Translations under genes and position numbers: made by a program | Source of the DNA: Synechococcus sp. PCC 7502 | Lineage (GTDB): Bacteria; Cyanobacteriota; Cyanobacteriia; Pseudanabaenales; Pseudanabaenaceae | DNA length: 64,000 nt | Direction: 5' to 3' | Assembly (NCBI RefSeq): GCF_000317085.1 | Contig: NC_019702.1 | Coordinates: forward strand, 3,254,394 to 3,318,393 | The notes under the pieces: model-generated | What the model was told of the DNA's origin: nothing | Database searches by the model: none | The model's input: the letters and a program-made list of their open reading frames with translations, nothing else | Shown: in pieces, positions 18,019 through 31,078 of the stretch | How the letters are laid out: the number at the start of each line of letters is the position of its first letter | How positions within the stretch are numbered: position 1 is the first letter of the stretch

Positions 18019-20075
18019 GTAAAAGTCTATCCCGACAGTTACTAGGTGGGTTTGGCATATCACTTATTCTGGTTGGTATGACAACCCTATGGATTAACTA
18101 TCGCAATGTCCAAGGAGATTTAGAAATACAAGGGCAGAAAAGGGCACAATCGATCGCCCGCAGCTTGGAGTTTGCCACGGAAGGACTATTGGAATATGGA
18201 AATCTCGACATTTTAGAACGGATGACCCAAAATTTTGGTACCTTACCCACGGTACTAGAAGTAGCAATTGTTGATCCTGATGGAAAAACCATCGCCCACA
18301 ATGAATATTTTGATGAGCCTCTGCCCTATGCTGCCATGCACCCAGATTTAGCTGCAGCAATTGATCAGGCAAAGAATAGTGGTATGGAAATTACCCAGAG
18401 GACTAAAATCCATGACCGCATTGCTCTTGTCCACATGGTACCTTTTGCCAGTCACATATTTAAAAAGCAAGGTAAACGTGGCTTATCTGTCATTGCGATC
18501 GATCTTTATCAAAGTCAACAGGACGCTTGGCAAATTTTTCTAACCTCAACCGTCACCATGTTAATTGGTACTATTACTATTCTTGGTTTCATGGTGATCC
18601 TGTTGCAAAAATCGGTGTTACAGCCGCTCAAACGTCTAAATGATGCGATCTCCCGCAGCCATCAAACAGGGGAAATTGACTTACCTCAAGCCTTACCTAA
18701 TCATGAAATTGGCTTTTTGGCGCAAACTCTGATTACAGCGATCGCTCAATTACGGGACTATGAGAATTTAAAGCATGAAGAATTAACAGCTATTAATACT
18801 GAACTGGAAAACCTCAGTGTATCCCTCGAACAAAAAGTAGCGGAGCGCACCCAAGAACTCAGTCTTGCTAATGAACAATTGGAACAGGCAAAGGAAGAAG
18901 CACTGACAGCAAGTCAAGCTAAAACGGCATTTTTTACCAACATGAGTCACGAACTCAGAACTCCATTAAATGCGGTTCTAGGGTTTACCCAACTTATGCT
19001 CTACGATCACACCACGCCTCCAGATATCCGTGAACAGGTCAACACAATCTATCGCAGTGCTGAACACCTCCTTGCCCTAATCAATAGTGTTCTGGAAATA
19101 TCAAGAATTGAAGCAGGTAAGGAAACTCTAAATTGTCAAGGTTTTGATCTTCAAGATTTATTAAAAAGTGTCAGGGAATTGTTGGAACATCGAGCCAAGG
19201 AAAAGGGACTGACTTTAATATTTGAACTAGCTCCCGATCTGGAGCTAACTCTTTACAGCGATGAGATGAAACTAAAGCAGATATTAATTAATCTCCTCAA
19301 TAATGCCATCAAGTTCACCACCGCAGGACACATAACCTTGCGGGTTTCTAAATACGATCGCCAATATAATCAACAAGATCAGCAACAAGAAACCTATCTA
19401 TATTTTGAAGTTGAAGATACGGGTATAGGTATTGAATCTGAGAATTTACATAGAGTCTTTGAGGGATTTTTCCAATCTCAGGGTAATGGCGGGCGATCGC
19501 AGGAAGGAACAGGATTAGGATTAGCCATCAGTAAAAGCTTTGTTAATTTGATGGGTGGTGATCTTAAAGTTACCAGTACGGTAGGTAAAGGCTCAACCTT
19601 CTCGTTCTATATCCAGACACAACCTTGGGATAAATGTACGCCAGTACAATCCTTAGAACAGAACCTACCAGCTAACACCTTACCTCAACCTTTAAGCCCC
19701 AACTCTTTAAGGATTTTGTTGGCTGAAGATAATATCGTCAATCAAAAGGTAATGCTTAAAATGCTGTCTTACCTAGGATATATTGCTGATGTGGTAGAGA
19801 ACGGGGTAGAGGTATTAGAAGCTCTGCACCATAGGCACTATGATCTGATATTCATGGATATACAGATGCCAGTTATGGATGGACTAACCGCTACACATGA
19901 AATTTTTGCTCAATGGTCTCCACCTGATCGCCCAATGATTATTGCCCTTACCGCTAATGCTATGCAGGAAGATCGAGAAGTTTGTCTAGCCGCAGGGATG
20001 GCTGAATATTTAACCAAACCGATCAAAATTAGCCTATTACAAGAGATTTTATCTAAAGTTTCCGTTAGTAATTAA
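18015..20075 (+). CDS. Membrane hybrid histidine kinase with receiver domain
   Basis: A 686-residue sensor kinase starting at the ATG that overlaps the upstream stop (ATGA at 18015). An in-frame TTG three codons earlier is less likely. Membrane helices at 10-28 and 176-198 enclose a periplasmic sensor domain (30-175). A HAMP-like linker (200-250) and a coiled coil (250-300) follow. HisKA is at 303-365 with His312 in FFTNMSHELRTPLN; HATPase_c has its N box near 426-435 (LINLLNNAIKF), DTGIGI at 468-473 and GTGLGLAI at 498-505. The receiver domain (565-686) has phospho-acceptor Asp615 in FMDIQMP and Lys668. The binding protein made with it is its likely input; no output regulator is encoded beside it. 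Confidence 0.93.
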   Translation: MSKSLSRQLLGGFGISLILVGMTTLWINYRNVQGDLEIQGQKRAQSIARSLEFATEGLLEYGNLDILERMTQNFGTLPTVLEVAIVDPDGKTIAHNEYFDEPLPYAAMHPDLAAAIDQAKNSGMEITQRTKIHDRIALVHMVPFASHIFKKQGKRGLSVIAIDLYQSQQDAWQIFLTSTVTMLIGTITILGFMVILLQKSVLQPLKRLNDAISRSHQTGEIDLPQALPNHEIGFLAQTLITAIAQLRDYENLKHEELTAINTELENLSVSLEQKVAERTQELSLANEQLEQAKEEALTASQAKTAFFTNMSHELRTPLNAVLGFTQLMLYDHTTPPDIREQVNTIYRSAEHLLALINSVLEISRIEAGKETLNCQGFDLQDLLKSVRELLEHRAKEKGLTLIFELAPDLELTLYSDEMKLKQILINLLNNAIKFTTAGHITLRVSKYDRQYNQQDQQQETYLYFEVEDTGIGIESENLHRVFEGFFQSQGNGGRSQEGTGLGLAISKSFVNLMGGDLKVTSTVGKGSTFSFYIQTQPWDKCTPVQSLEQNLPANTLPQPLSPNSLRILLAEDNIVNQKVMLKMLSYLGYIADVVENGVEVLEALHHRHYDLIFMDIQMPVMDGLTATHEIFAQWSPPDRPMIIALTANAMQEDREVCLAAGMAEYLTKPIKISLLQEILSKVSVSN

Positions 20076-20108
20076 GTAGAGGAGGTAGAAATACCAAACT
20101 AAAAAGAA

Positions 20109-21626
20109 CTAAAATCTAGGAATTTCTGGAAACTGGGAATGAGAAGTTAGTGGTTTAGCTCCTTCACCACAGGTTCGGGGCGACGGTAAAACCTTTCCCG
20201 GGTTGGCGATATTTTTAGGATCAAAGACTTGCCTAATCCACTGCATAGTTTCAAGATCAGCCTTGTTAAACATCTCTGGCATATAGCATTTTTTGTCAGC
20301 CCCAATCCCATGCTCTCCCGAAATACTGCCCCCAACCCGAACGCAGAGTTTAAGAATTTCGCCACCTAGGGTTTCTACTTTTTCTAATGCCCCATGTTGG
20401 GAGTTATCATACAAAATTAAGGGATGTAAGTTACCATCACCCGCGTGAAACACATTGGCGACTTTATAGCCATGCAGATCACCTAAAGCGGCGATTTCTG
20501 CTAACACAAAAGGTAACTTTGTTCTGGGAATCACGCCATCTTGGACATAGTAATCAGGGCTGAGTTTTCCCATTGCCGCAAAAGCTGCTTTTCGTCCTTT
20601 CCATAGTTTCAAGCGTTGTTCAGGCTCGATCGCAGTTGTAATATTTCTGGCTCCATTTTTACGGGCGATCGCTTCCACTTGAATCGCATATTCTGCAACT
20701 TCCACAGCTAATCCATCTATTTCTATAAGTAGAATTACTTCCGCATCACGGGGATAGCAACCAGAGGCAACAGTATCTTCTACAGCATTAATACTCATGT
20801 TATCCATCATTTCCATACCCGCAGGAATAATACCCGCACTGATAATGTCAGAAACTGTGCTGGCTGCAGCTTCAACACTCTCAAAATCAGCTAAAAGTAC
20901 ATGTACTGCTTCAGGAGTTTTCAGAATCTTTAGAGTAATTTCCGTAGTAATACCTAAGGTACCTTCGGAACCAACAAATAAACCCGTGAGATCATAACCG
21001 GGCATTTCGGGAATTTTACCACCGACATCAATAATGTCCCCATTGGGGAGAACTACTTTTAAGCCCAAAACGTGATTAGTTGTGACTCCATATTTTAGGC
21101 AATGCACACCTCCAGAGTTTTCGGCAATATTGCCCCCAATCGAACAGATAATTTGACTAGAAGGATCAGGCGCATAGTAAAACCCTGCCCCACTAACAGC
21201 TTGAGTGACCCAGTTATTAATTACCCCCGGCTGGACTATAACTCGCTGGTTTTCCAAATCCACTTCTAAAATTCGCTTCATCAAGGCTGTAACAATCAGC
21301 ACGCAATTTTGAATCGGTAAAGCTCCCCCTGATAAACCTGTACCTGCACCCCTAGCCACAAAAGCAATGCCATAGCGATCGCACACCTTTAAAACCTCTG
21401 ATACCTCTTGGGTTGACCTAGGCAAAACCACTAAGGCTGGCTGCTGTTTATAGCTAGTTAAGCCATCACATTCATAGGCAACTAAATCTTCACGGGTACG
21501 AACCACATTTTTTTTGCCCAGAATTGCTTCAAACTCTTTGATAATTGGTTGCCAGTTAATTTCCTGAGAATTAATTTTCTGAGAAATCTGAGGAGAATTA
21601 GATTGTGATTTAGGAGTAGTCAGCAT
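20109..21626 (-). CDS. glcD: Glycolate oxidase/dehydrogenase FAD subunit GlcD
   Basis: A 505-residue FAD-linked oxidase that oxidises glycolate to glyoxylate in photorespiration. The PCMH-type FAD domain (about 50-230) contains VARGAGTGLSGGALP, then PDPSSQIICSIGGNIAENSGGVHCLKYG and the GLFVGSEGTLGI pyrophosphate loop. The FAD-oxidase C domain (240-480) ends in NVFHAGDGNLHPLI and SGEHGIGADK. D-lactate dehydrogenases share this fold, but the sequence style is that of cyanobacterial GlcD1. GlcE and GlcF partners are not in the window. Its start is only about 23 bp from the 3' end of tRNA-Thr on the same strand. Confidence 0.9.
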   Translation of the reverse strand: MLTTPKSQSNSPQISQKINSQEINWQPIIKEFEAILGKKNVVRTREDLVAYECDGLTSYKQQPALVVLPRSTQEVSEVLKVCDRYGIAFVARGAGTGLSGGALPIQNCVLIVTALMKRILEVDLENQRVIVQPGVINNWVTQAVSGAGFYYAPDPSSQIICSIGGNIAENSGGVHCLKYGVTTNHVLGLKVVLPNGDIIDVGGKIPEMPGYDLTGLFVGSEGTLGITTEITLKILKTPEAVHVLLADFESVEAAASTVSDIISAGIIPAGMEMMDNMSINAVEDTVASGCYPRDAEVILLIEIDGLAVEVAEYAIQVEAIARKNGARNITTAIEPEQRLKLWKGRKAAFAAMGKLSPDYYVQDGVIPRTKLPFVLAEIAALGDLHGYKVANVFHAGDGNLHPLILYDNSQHGALEKVETLGGEILKLCVRVGGSISGEHGIGADKKCYMPEMFNKADLETMQWIRQVFDPKNIANPGKVLPSPRTCGEGAKPLTSHSQFPEIPRF

Positions 21627-21648
21627 TCTTCAAGGATAAAACAAATAA

Positions 21649-21720
21649 AGCCGATGACGGGATTTGAACCTGCGACCTACTGATTACGAATCAGTTGCAC
21701 TACCACTGTGCTACATCGGC
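21649..21720 (-). tRNA. tRNA-Thr (anticodon CGT)
   Basis: A 72-nt cloverleaf on the minus strand. Acceptor strands are GCCGATG and CATCGGC with discriminator T. The D arm contains GCACAGTGGTAGTGC, the anticodon stem-loop is CTGAT-TCGTAAT-CAG with anticodon CGT, and the T arm contains GCAGGTTCAAATCCCGTC. CCA is not encoded. It lies between the divergent glcD and cyclase-like genes. Confidence 0.93.
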
Positions 21721-21868
21721 ATAAGCTTTACTGGGTTCTTTGATAATACCATTCTCAAAATACATTCAAACTAACTAATAATTGTATAAATTTAAACAAT
21801 GCCATAGCTCTAGCTAACCTAGCCTAAAGAAGCCAAATTTTATTTAGGAGCGAAGCTAAATCTCCCCC

Positions 21869-24007
21869 ATGCGATCGCTCACCCATTTAAGCATTAAATC
21901 CAAGTTGATTATCATGCTATTGGTAGTCAGCAGTTGCTCTATTCTAGTGACAGCATACATTAGCTATCAAAGCGGTAAATCCAATCTTACTGATCGAGTT
22001 TTTAACCAACTAACTAGTGTTAGGGCATCTAAGGCATACCAAATAGAGTCCTACTTTCAGACCCTCCGCAACCATGTTCAAACCCTAGGTAAAAGTCCGT
22101 TTGTCATTGATTCTTTAAAAGAATTTGATGCTGGTTATAGTCAATTAGCACAAAACCCCAAAAATATTGATAAGTTGCAGCCAAAACTAGATGAATATTA
22201 CCGTGATCAGTTTCTAGCCAGACTTAGCAAAGCTGACTCAAGCATTCAACCGACTGGCTCTGTTCTGAAATTCTTTGAACCTAAAGCCTTAGCCTCTCGA
22301 TATTTACAATCCCAATACATTGCGGCTAATCCCTATCCTGTCGGTAAAAAGCACTTATTAGATGATGCCAAAGATGGTAGTACCTATAGCAAAGTTCATG
22401 CCCGCTATCATCCGATTTTTCGCAATATTATTGAGAAATTTGGCTATTACGACCTGTTTTTAATTAACCCTGAAGGCAGAATTGTCTATACGGTTTATAA
22501 AGAAACAGACTATTCCACCAGCCTCAGACAAGATGCCTATAATGAAACCAATCTAGCCCGACTCATTACTCAAGTCCGTCAAGAAAAAGAACGAGACTAT
22601 GCCCGCATCATTGACTTTGAGTCCTATGCTCCATCCTACGGTGCGCCTGCGGCATTTATAGCTACACCAATTTTTGATCAGTCCCAGTTTATCGGGGCGA
22701 TCGCCGTGCAAATTCCCGTTAATGAAATCAATAATGTGATGACAGGAAATCGAAACTGGGAAAGTGATGGCTTAGGCAAAAGCGGCGAGACTTACTTAGT
22801 TGGACAGGACTATTTAATGCGATCGGTATCCAGATTTTTAGTCGAGACCCCTAATCAGTATCTTGAAACGCTGCGATCGCTTGATGTCAGCGAAAAAATC
22901 CTTAAGCGCATCCAGCAATTTGAAACATCGATCCTAGAGCAGAAAGTGGCAACCGTTGGTTCCAAAGAAGCCATAGCAGGAAAAAAGGGTATCCAAATTA
23001 TTAACGACTATCGTAACATTCCCGTTTTAAGTTCCTATGCGCCCTTACGCATTGATGAACTAGATTGGGTGATCTTATCTGAAATAGATTTAGATGAAGC
23101 ATATGCCCCAATCAAAGCCTTTGAGCGACAACTGCTGATTTCTGCCACTATCCTGATGCTAGTAGTTACCCTATTAGCTATGGGGCTGGCATATTTATTT
23201 GTAAAACCCATTAACCAATTAATTGCTAATTCCCTAAAAATTGAAAAAGGCAGACTAGATGCCATTGTTCCCCTAAACTCCCAAGATGAATTTGGGGAAC
23301 TGGCAAAATCCTTTAATGCCATGGTCAATAGCCTGCGCGCCCAGACTGAATTAGTAGAACAAAAAAACCTAGAAAATGAACGGCTGCTATTAAGCGTATT
23401 TCCCCTAGCAATCGCTAAACGACTGAAACGAGGCGAGAGAAATATTGCGGAAAGAGTTGCCAATGTTGCCGTACTGTTTGCAGAAATCACAGGATTTACT
23501 AAACTTGAAGCCTCCTTAAGTGCCTATGAAGTTGTGAGTATTCTCAATGATCTAGTGGGTGCCTTCGATGAAGCAGCCGAAAAATACGGCATTGAAAAAA
23601 TTAAAACCATAGGCGATCGCTACATGGCTGTCTGTGGACTTTCCCTACCCTACCTCGATCACGATAAAAGAGCTATAGATTTTGCCATTGAAATGTCTGC
23701 GATCGTGCGGAGGTTTAACCATGATCGCCGCTTTCAGTTAAATATTCGCACAGGTATTCACTCAGGTAATGTAATTGCAGGAATCGTCGGCAAAAACAAA
23801 TATATCTACGATGTATGGGGCGACACAGTTGATTACTGCCAGCATTTAGTCTCCCTAAGCCCTATAGGTAACATCACAGTTTCATCAGAGATTTATCACA
23901 GGTTAGAAGACATCTATGAATTCAAACCTTTAGAATCTGCGGAGTCTAATTCAGAAACAAAAAATTGGATTTTAAGTACTAATCACCCCGACAACCTAAA
24001 GAGTTAA
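21869..24007 (+). CDS. Membrane sensor with HAMP and degenerate class III nucleotide cyclase domain
   Basis: A 712-residue protein. Membrane helices at 11-32 and 422-445 enclose a large periplasmic dCache-like sensor (35-415, with DLFLINPEGRIVYTV and GKSGETYLVGQDYLMRS). HAMP is at 446-500 and a class III cyclase homology domain at 525-690. Of the usual catalytic residues, the adenine-selecting Lys579 (IKTIGD), the metal-binding Asp583 and Asp648 (YDVWGD) are present. The first metal Asp is Glu539 (LFAEITGFT). The transition-state Asn is Asp655 and the catalytic Arg is His659 in GDTVDYCQHL, where active enzymes have TVNxAxR. Cyclase activity is therefore doubtful; a regulatory or binding role is possible. 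Confidence 0.88.
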   Translation: MRSLTHLSIKSKLIIMLLVVSSCSILVTAYISYQSGKSNLTDRVFNQLTSVRASKAYQIESYFQTLRNHVQTLGKSPFVIDSLKEFDAGYSQLAQNPKNIDKLQPKLDEYYRDQFLARLSKADSSIQPTGSVLKFFEPKALASRYLQSQYIAANPYPVGKKHLLDDAKDGSTYSKVHARYHPIFRNIIEKFGYYDLFLINPEGRIVYTVYKETDYSTSLRQDAYNETNLARLITQVRQEKERDYARIIDFESYAPSYGAPAAFIATPIFDQSQFIGAIAVQIPVNEINNVMTGNRNWESDGLGKSGETYLVGQDYLMRSVSRFLVETPNQYLETLRSLDVSEKILKRIQQFETSILEQKVATVGSKEAIAGKKGIQIINDYRNIPVLSSYAPLRIDELDWVILSEIDLDEAYAPIKAFERQLLISATILMLVVTLLAMGLAYLFVKPINQLIANSLKIEKGRLDAIVPLNSQDEFGELAKSFNAMVNSLRAQTELVEQKNLENERLLLSVFPLAIAKRLKRGERNIAERVANVAVLFAEITGFTKLEASLSAYEVVSILNDLVGAFDEAAEKYGIEKIKTIGDRYMAVCGLSLPYLDHDKRAIDFAIEMSAIVRRFNHDRRFQLNIRTGIHSGNVIAGIVGKNKYIYDVWGDTVDYCQHLVSLSPIGNITVSSEIYHRLEDIYEFKPLESAESNSETKNWILSTNHPDNLKS

Positions 24008-24100
24008 GCAAGATTATAATAATTGGTACCATGTATTGCTTAGATCGTAAATCTGTACTAAACTAGCAATCTAATCTTGGTACCATATTTAATTAATCAA

Positions 24101-24649
24101 ATGCCTAATAAAAACGCCCTTGGTGGCAGGGGTAAAAAAGCCCCCTACAAAACTGAACATTATCGAATTCCTGCGCCGATTAAACCCCTTGTCCAAGCCC
24201 TAGCCAATCACTATCGTGAACTAGCAAGTCAAAACAAGGGCGAATTAAGCTTTGCCGATTTAGTTGATCAGATCAAAGAGCAAGCCATAAGCCTTGACCA
24301 AGCCAAGTTAATCAAAGTTCCTACTATCTCCGCCTATGAATTCACTCAAAATCTTTATCGAGTCTGGTTTACAGAAGCAGAAACTAAAGCAGGTAGAGAT
24401 TGTTTTGGTCAACCAATTTTGCTAGCTACATTAGCCCAAAAGATGGAACTAGAAACAAAGACCTTTTTAGCACTATTAACTCAAGTTGAATCAGACCTAC
24501 TTGAACTCATACCTACTAAAAAGAAAAACTATAAGGTTGATAATAGACGAGTCGGTGCCTTGACATTTCATACCCCACTATCAGTCAGACCAGATCATAT
24601 TTCAGTTTCCAAAAAAACAATAAGCGAAACAGTTGACAAACCGATATAG
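24101..24649 (+). CDS. Conserved cyanobacterial protein of unknown function (GGRGKKAPY motif)
   Basis: A 182-residue soluble protein from the ATG at 24101. An upstream TTG would add eight residues without family support. It begins MPNKNALGGRGKKAPYKTEHYRIP and continues with IKPLVQALANHYREL, a pattern I recall from many cyanobacterial proteins of unknown function. The basic N-terminus and helical segment would suit nucleic-acid binding, but this is inference. No catalytic motif is seen. Its last codons carry the -35 box of the rRNA operon promoter, so the two loci are physically fused. Confidence 0.7.
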   Translation: MPNKNALGGRGKKAPYKTEHYRIPAPIKPLVQALANHYRELASQNKGELSFADLVDQIKEQAISLDQAKLIKVPTISAYEFTQNLYRVWFTEAETKAGRDCFGQPILLATLAQKMELETKTFLALLTQVESDLLELIPTKKKNYKVDNRRVGALTFHTPLSVRPDHISVSKKTISETVDKPI

Positions 24650-24661
24650 CTTTGTTATATT
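24633..24661 (+). promoter_or_regulatory. rRNA operon promoter
   Basis: TTGACA at 24633-24638, a 17-bp spacer and TATATT at 24656-24661 make a near-consensus housekeeping sigma promoter about 160 bp before the 16S gene. The -35 box lies inside the end of the upstream coding region and the stop codon falls in the spacer. Strength and position fit rRNA transcription. Confidence 0.8.
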
Positions 24662-24821
24662 CAATAAGCGCAAAACGGTTAAGAAAAGCCGAAACGCCTG
24701 AACCATAGACAACTCAATAGTTTGAAAGCCAAGCAAGAAAACTTCGTCAAAGAAAATTTGAAGAAATTCAAGCAAAAAAGCGTTTAAGAAACGCAAAAAA
24801 CGAGCAACTCAACTCAACAAC

Positions 24822-26305
<1,484 letters not shown>

Positions 26306-26425
26306 TAGGGAGACCTACTTCTACTAGACCGAAACAATACAGTAATAAGTCAGTAGTAAGCAATCCCAAGGTCGGTCGAAGTCAACAGCAAAGCTTTCAA
26401 ACTATGTCTAGTTCAACTAACAAGA

Positions 26426-26499
26426 GGGCTATTAGCTCAGCTGGTTAGAGCGCACGGCTGATAACCGTGAGGTCCCTGGTTCGAGTCCAGGATGGCCCA
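26426..26499 (+). tRNA. tRNA-Ile (anticodon GAT)
   Basis: A 74-nt tRNA in the 16S-23S spacer. Acceptor strands are GGGCTAT and ATGGCCC, D arm AGCTCAGCTGGTTAGAGC, anticodon loop GGCTGATAACC with GAT, and T arm CTGGTTCGAGTCCAG. This is the usual first spacer tRNA of cyanobacterial rrn operons. Confidence 0.97.
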
Positions 26500-26531
26500 C
26501 TAAAGAAGTGATAGACATAAAACTTCTTAAA

Positions 26532-26604
26532 GGGGGTATGGCTCAGTTGGTAGAGCGCCTGCTTTGCACGCAGGATGTCAGCGGTTCGAGTCCGCTTACC
26601 TCCA
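26532..26604 (+). tRNA. tRNA-Ala (anticodon TGC)
   Basis: A 73-nt tRNA in the 16S-23S spacer, 32 bp after tRNA-Ile. Acceptor strands are GGGGGTA and TACCTCC with one G-U pair, the anticodon arm is CCTGCTTTGCACGCAGG with TGC, and the T arm is GCGGTTCGAGTCCGC. The Ile-Ala order is standard for spacer tRNAs. Confidence 0.97.
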
Positions 26605-26807
26605 CTGAAACATAGGCAATAGTAAAATGTACAGCAACTAATCTTGTGAAAACAAGACAGACTGCTGGAAAATTCCAGTCAGAACCTTGAAAACTGCATA
26701 GTAATAGTCAAAAGTAACTTTTCAAAAAGTTCTTTTCTGGGTAACTAGAAAGAACAAAATGAAAACAAGCAAGTAGATATCAATGTAAAGCGAACAAAGC
26801 AAATTGT

Positions 26808-29625
<2,818 letters not shown>

Positions 29626-29711
29626 CAATAATTGTTAGCTAATACATTTAATTTACATGACTATTACTGTGCAGCTTTTAAGGTTTTGGGTAAATTAAGC
29701 CTTAGTGATTT

Positions 29712-29830
29712 GCTTGGTGCTTATGGTGCAGTAGAACCACTCTGATCCATCCCGAACTCAGGTGTGAAATGCTGTTACGGTGAAGATACTTTAGGGGTAG
29801 CTCTATGGGAAAATAGCTCGGTGCCAAGCT
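29712..29830 (+). rRNA. rrf: 5S ribosomal RNA
   Basis: About 119 nt, 87 bp after the 23S gene. GCTTGGTGC at the 5' end pairs with GTGCCAAGC at the 3' end. The internal CCATCCCGAACTCA block is the 5S signature. Ends are estimated from the terminal stem. Confidence 0.93.
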
Positions 29831-29842
29831 TAATATTTAACG

Positions 29843-29882
29843 AAAAGAGGTAGTAAAACATAACTACCTCTTTTCTGTTTTT
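29843..29882 (+). terminator. Rho-independent terminator of the rRNA operon
   Basis: A perfect 12-bp stem, AAAAGAGGTAGT (29843-29854) against ACTACCTCTTTT (29863-29874), with an eight-base loop. It is followed by CTGTTTTTCC. It lies 12 bp after the 5S gene and closes the operon. Confidence 0.9.
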
Positions 29883-29975
29883 CCTTTTGTAGACTTAATG
29901 GATATTCAAATAATGATAGTTCTAAAGATGTAGGGATGCTGATAAAGAAAGCAAAGCCTAGCTTGAATCTCAGCG

Positions 29976-30430
29976 TTATAAAGAAATACTCGATGAATTA
30001 CTCAGAGGCTGCAAGGTTAGAAGTAGTGAAAAGTGACAAATCATTGCAAGACGTGCATTATAGTCATGAATAAAGTACCAAATAGCCCCAATATGATTGC
30101 CTAACTTCCCAGAGAAAGACAGAGTTTGTCGCACCAAAAGAGAAATGCGTTGACGAAAAGTATTATTTAATCTTTCAATAGGATTAGTTTGACCGCTCTT
30201 CTCACCCACAGCACGATGACGTATACAAGGAATTAAATTATTAATTACTTTAGAGTAAACCTGCCAAAAGTGATTATAAGCAACAGTATACTGACGGTAA
30301 ATAGGAGGTAACCTCTGCCAAAGTTTAAGAGCAGATTTACGACTTCTATCACCAACAGAACATTCGATAATTTCTCTTGTATTGAGATCAATAACTAAGT
30401 ATATATAGCACTTAAAATTCTTGGAGAGAA
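29976..30430 (-). pseudogene. IS1-family transposase (InsB-type), 5'-truncated
   Basis: An open minus-strand frame from about 30430 to 29976 reads SKNFKCYIYLVIDLNTREII, then SALKLWQRLPPIYRQYTVAYNHFW, then GEKSGQTNPIERLNNTFRQR and GKLGNHIGAIWYFIHDYN. These are the second half of the IS1 DDE transposase. The N-terminal InsA zinc-finger part and the first catalytic Asp are absent, and the frame abuts the oppositely directed IS1 remnant. The tail after HDYNARL no longer matches and runs on to a later stop. It is a decayed remnant just downstream of the rRNA terminator. Confidence 0.8.
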
Positions 30431-31050
30431 CAAACGATCACATTCCCCAGAATCAACCAATATCAAAAGCAAAAACTGAGCTAATTGGCAAACTACTTTT
30501 AGAACGAATTGTGATGAGACCAATTGTGCGGGTTAGCAATATTTCAAGGCAGTGGGTATAAAGTTATATTAATGGGCAATCACGAAGTGTAGAACAACAT
30601 GTCAAAGTGATAGCTAAAAAAAAGGTGAGGCTGACGATAGAGTGTGATGAACTTTGGTCATTTGTAAACAATAGTAAAAATAAAGTATGGATTTGGTTAG
30701 CAATTGATCGCCAAATCAGAGAAATTATTGGTGTATACCTTGGTAGTCAAGATGCAGCATTGAGGTTATGGCAATCTTTACCAAGTGTGTATCGATAATG
30801 TGTTGATTTTTCTGCAAAGCTTACGGTTGTGTTTTACCCCAAAAAGGACATAAAGCTGTGGGTAAGGAATCTTGACAGACTAATCATATTGAATGATTTA
30901 ATTGCACTTTAAGGCAAAGGGTTGCTCATCTTGTCAGGAAAACTCTTTCTTTTTCCAAAAAGTTAGAGAATCATATTGGAGCTATTTAATTATTCATCCA
31001 TCATTACAATACTGATATTCAAGCAAAACTCTTCACCATCTGTGCCCCCT
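30431..31050 (+). pseudogene. Second IS1-family transposase remnant, opposite orientation
   Basis: Plus-strand sequence reads KTELIGKLLLERIVMRP, RQWV, a stop, then SYINGQSRSVEQHVKV and KKKVRLTIECDELWSFVNN (the InsA/InsB join of IS1), then IWLAIDRQIREIIGVYLGS and LWQSLPSVYR followed by a stop at 30796. Beyond it the sequence is still recognisable in shifted frames (RQRVAHLVRKTLSFSKKLENHIGAI) to about 31000. At least two stops and a deletion make it inactive. It is more related to the HIERFNCTLRQR subtype than the neighbouring copy, so the two were separate insertions and not one duplicated element. Confidence 0.75.
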
Positions 31051-31078
31051 CCTTACCTAGTAGTCCTCAAACCTCAAT

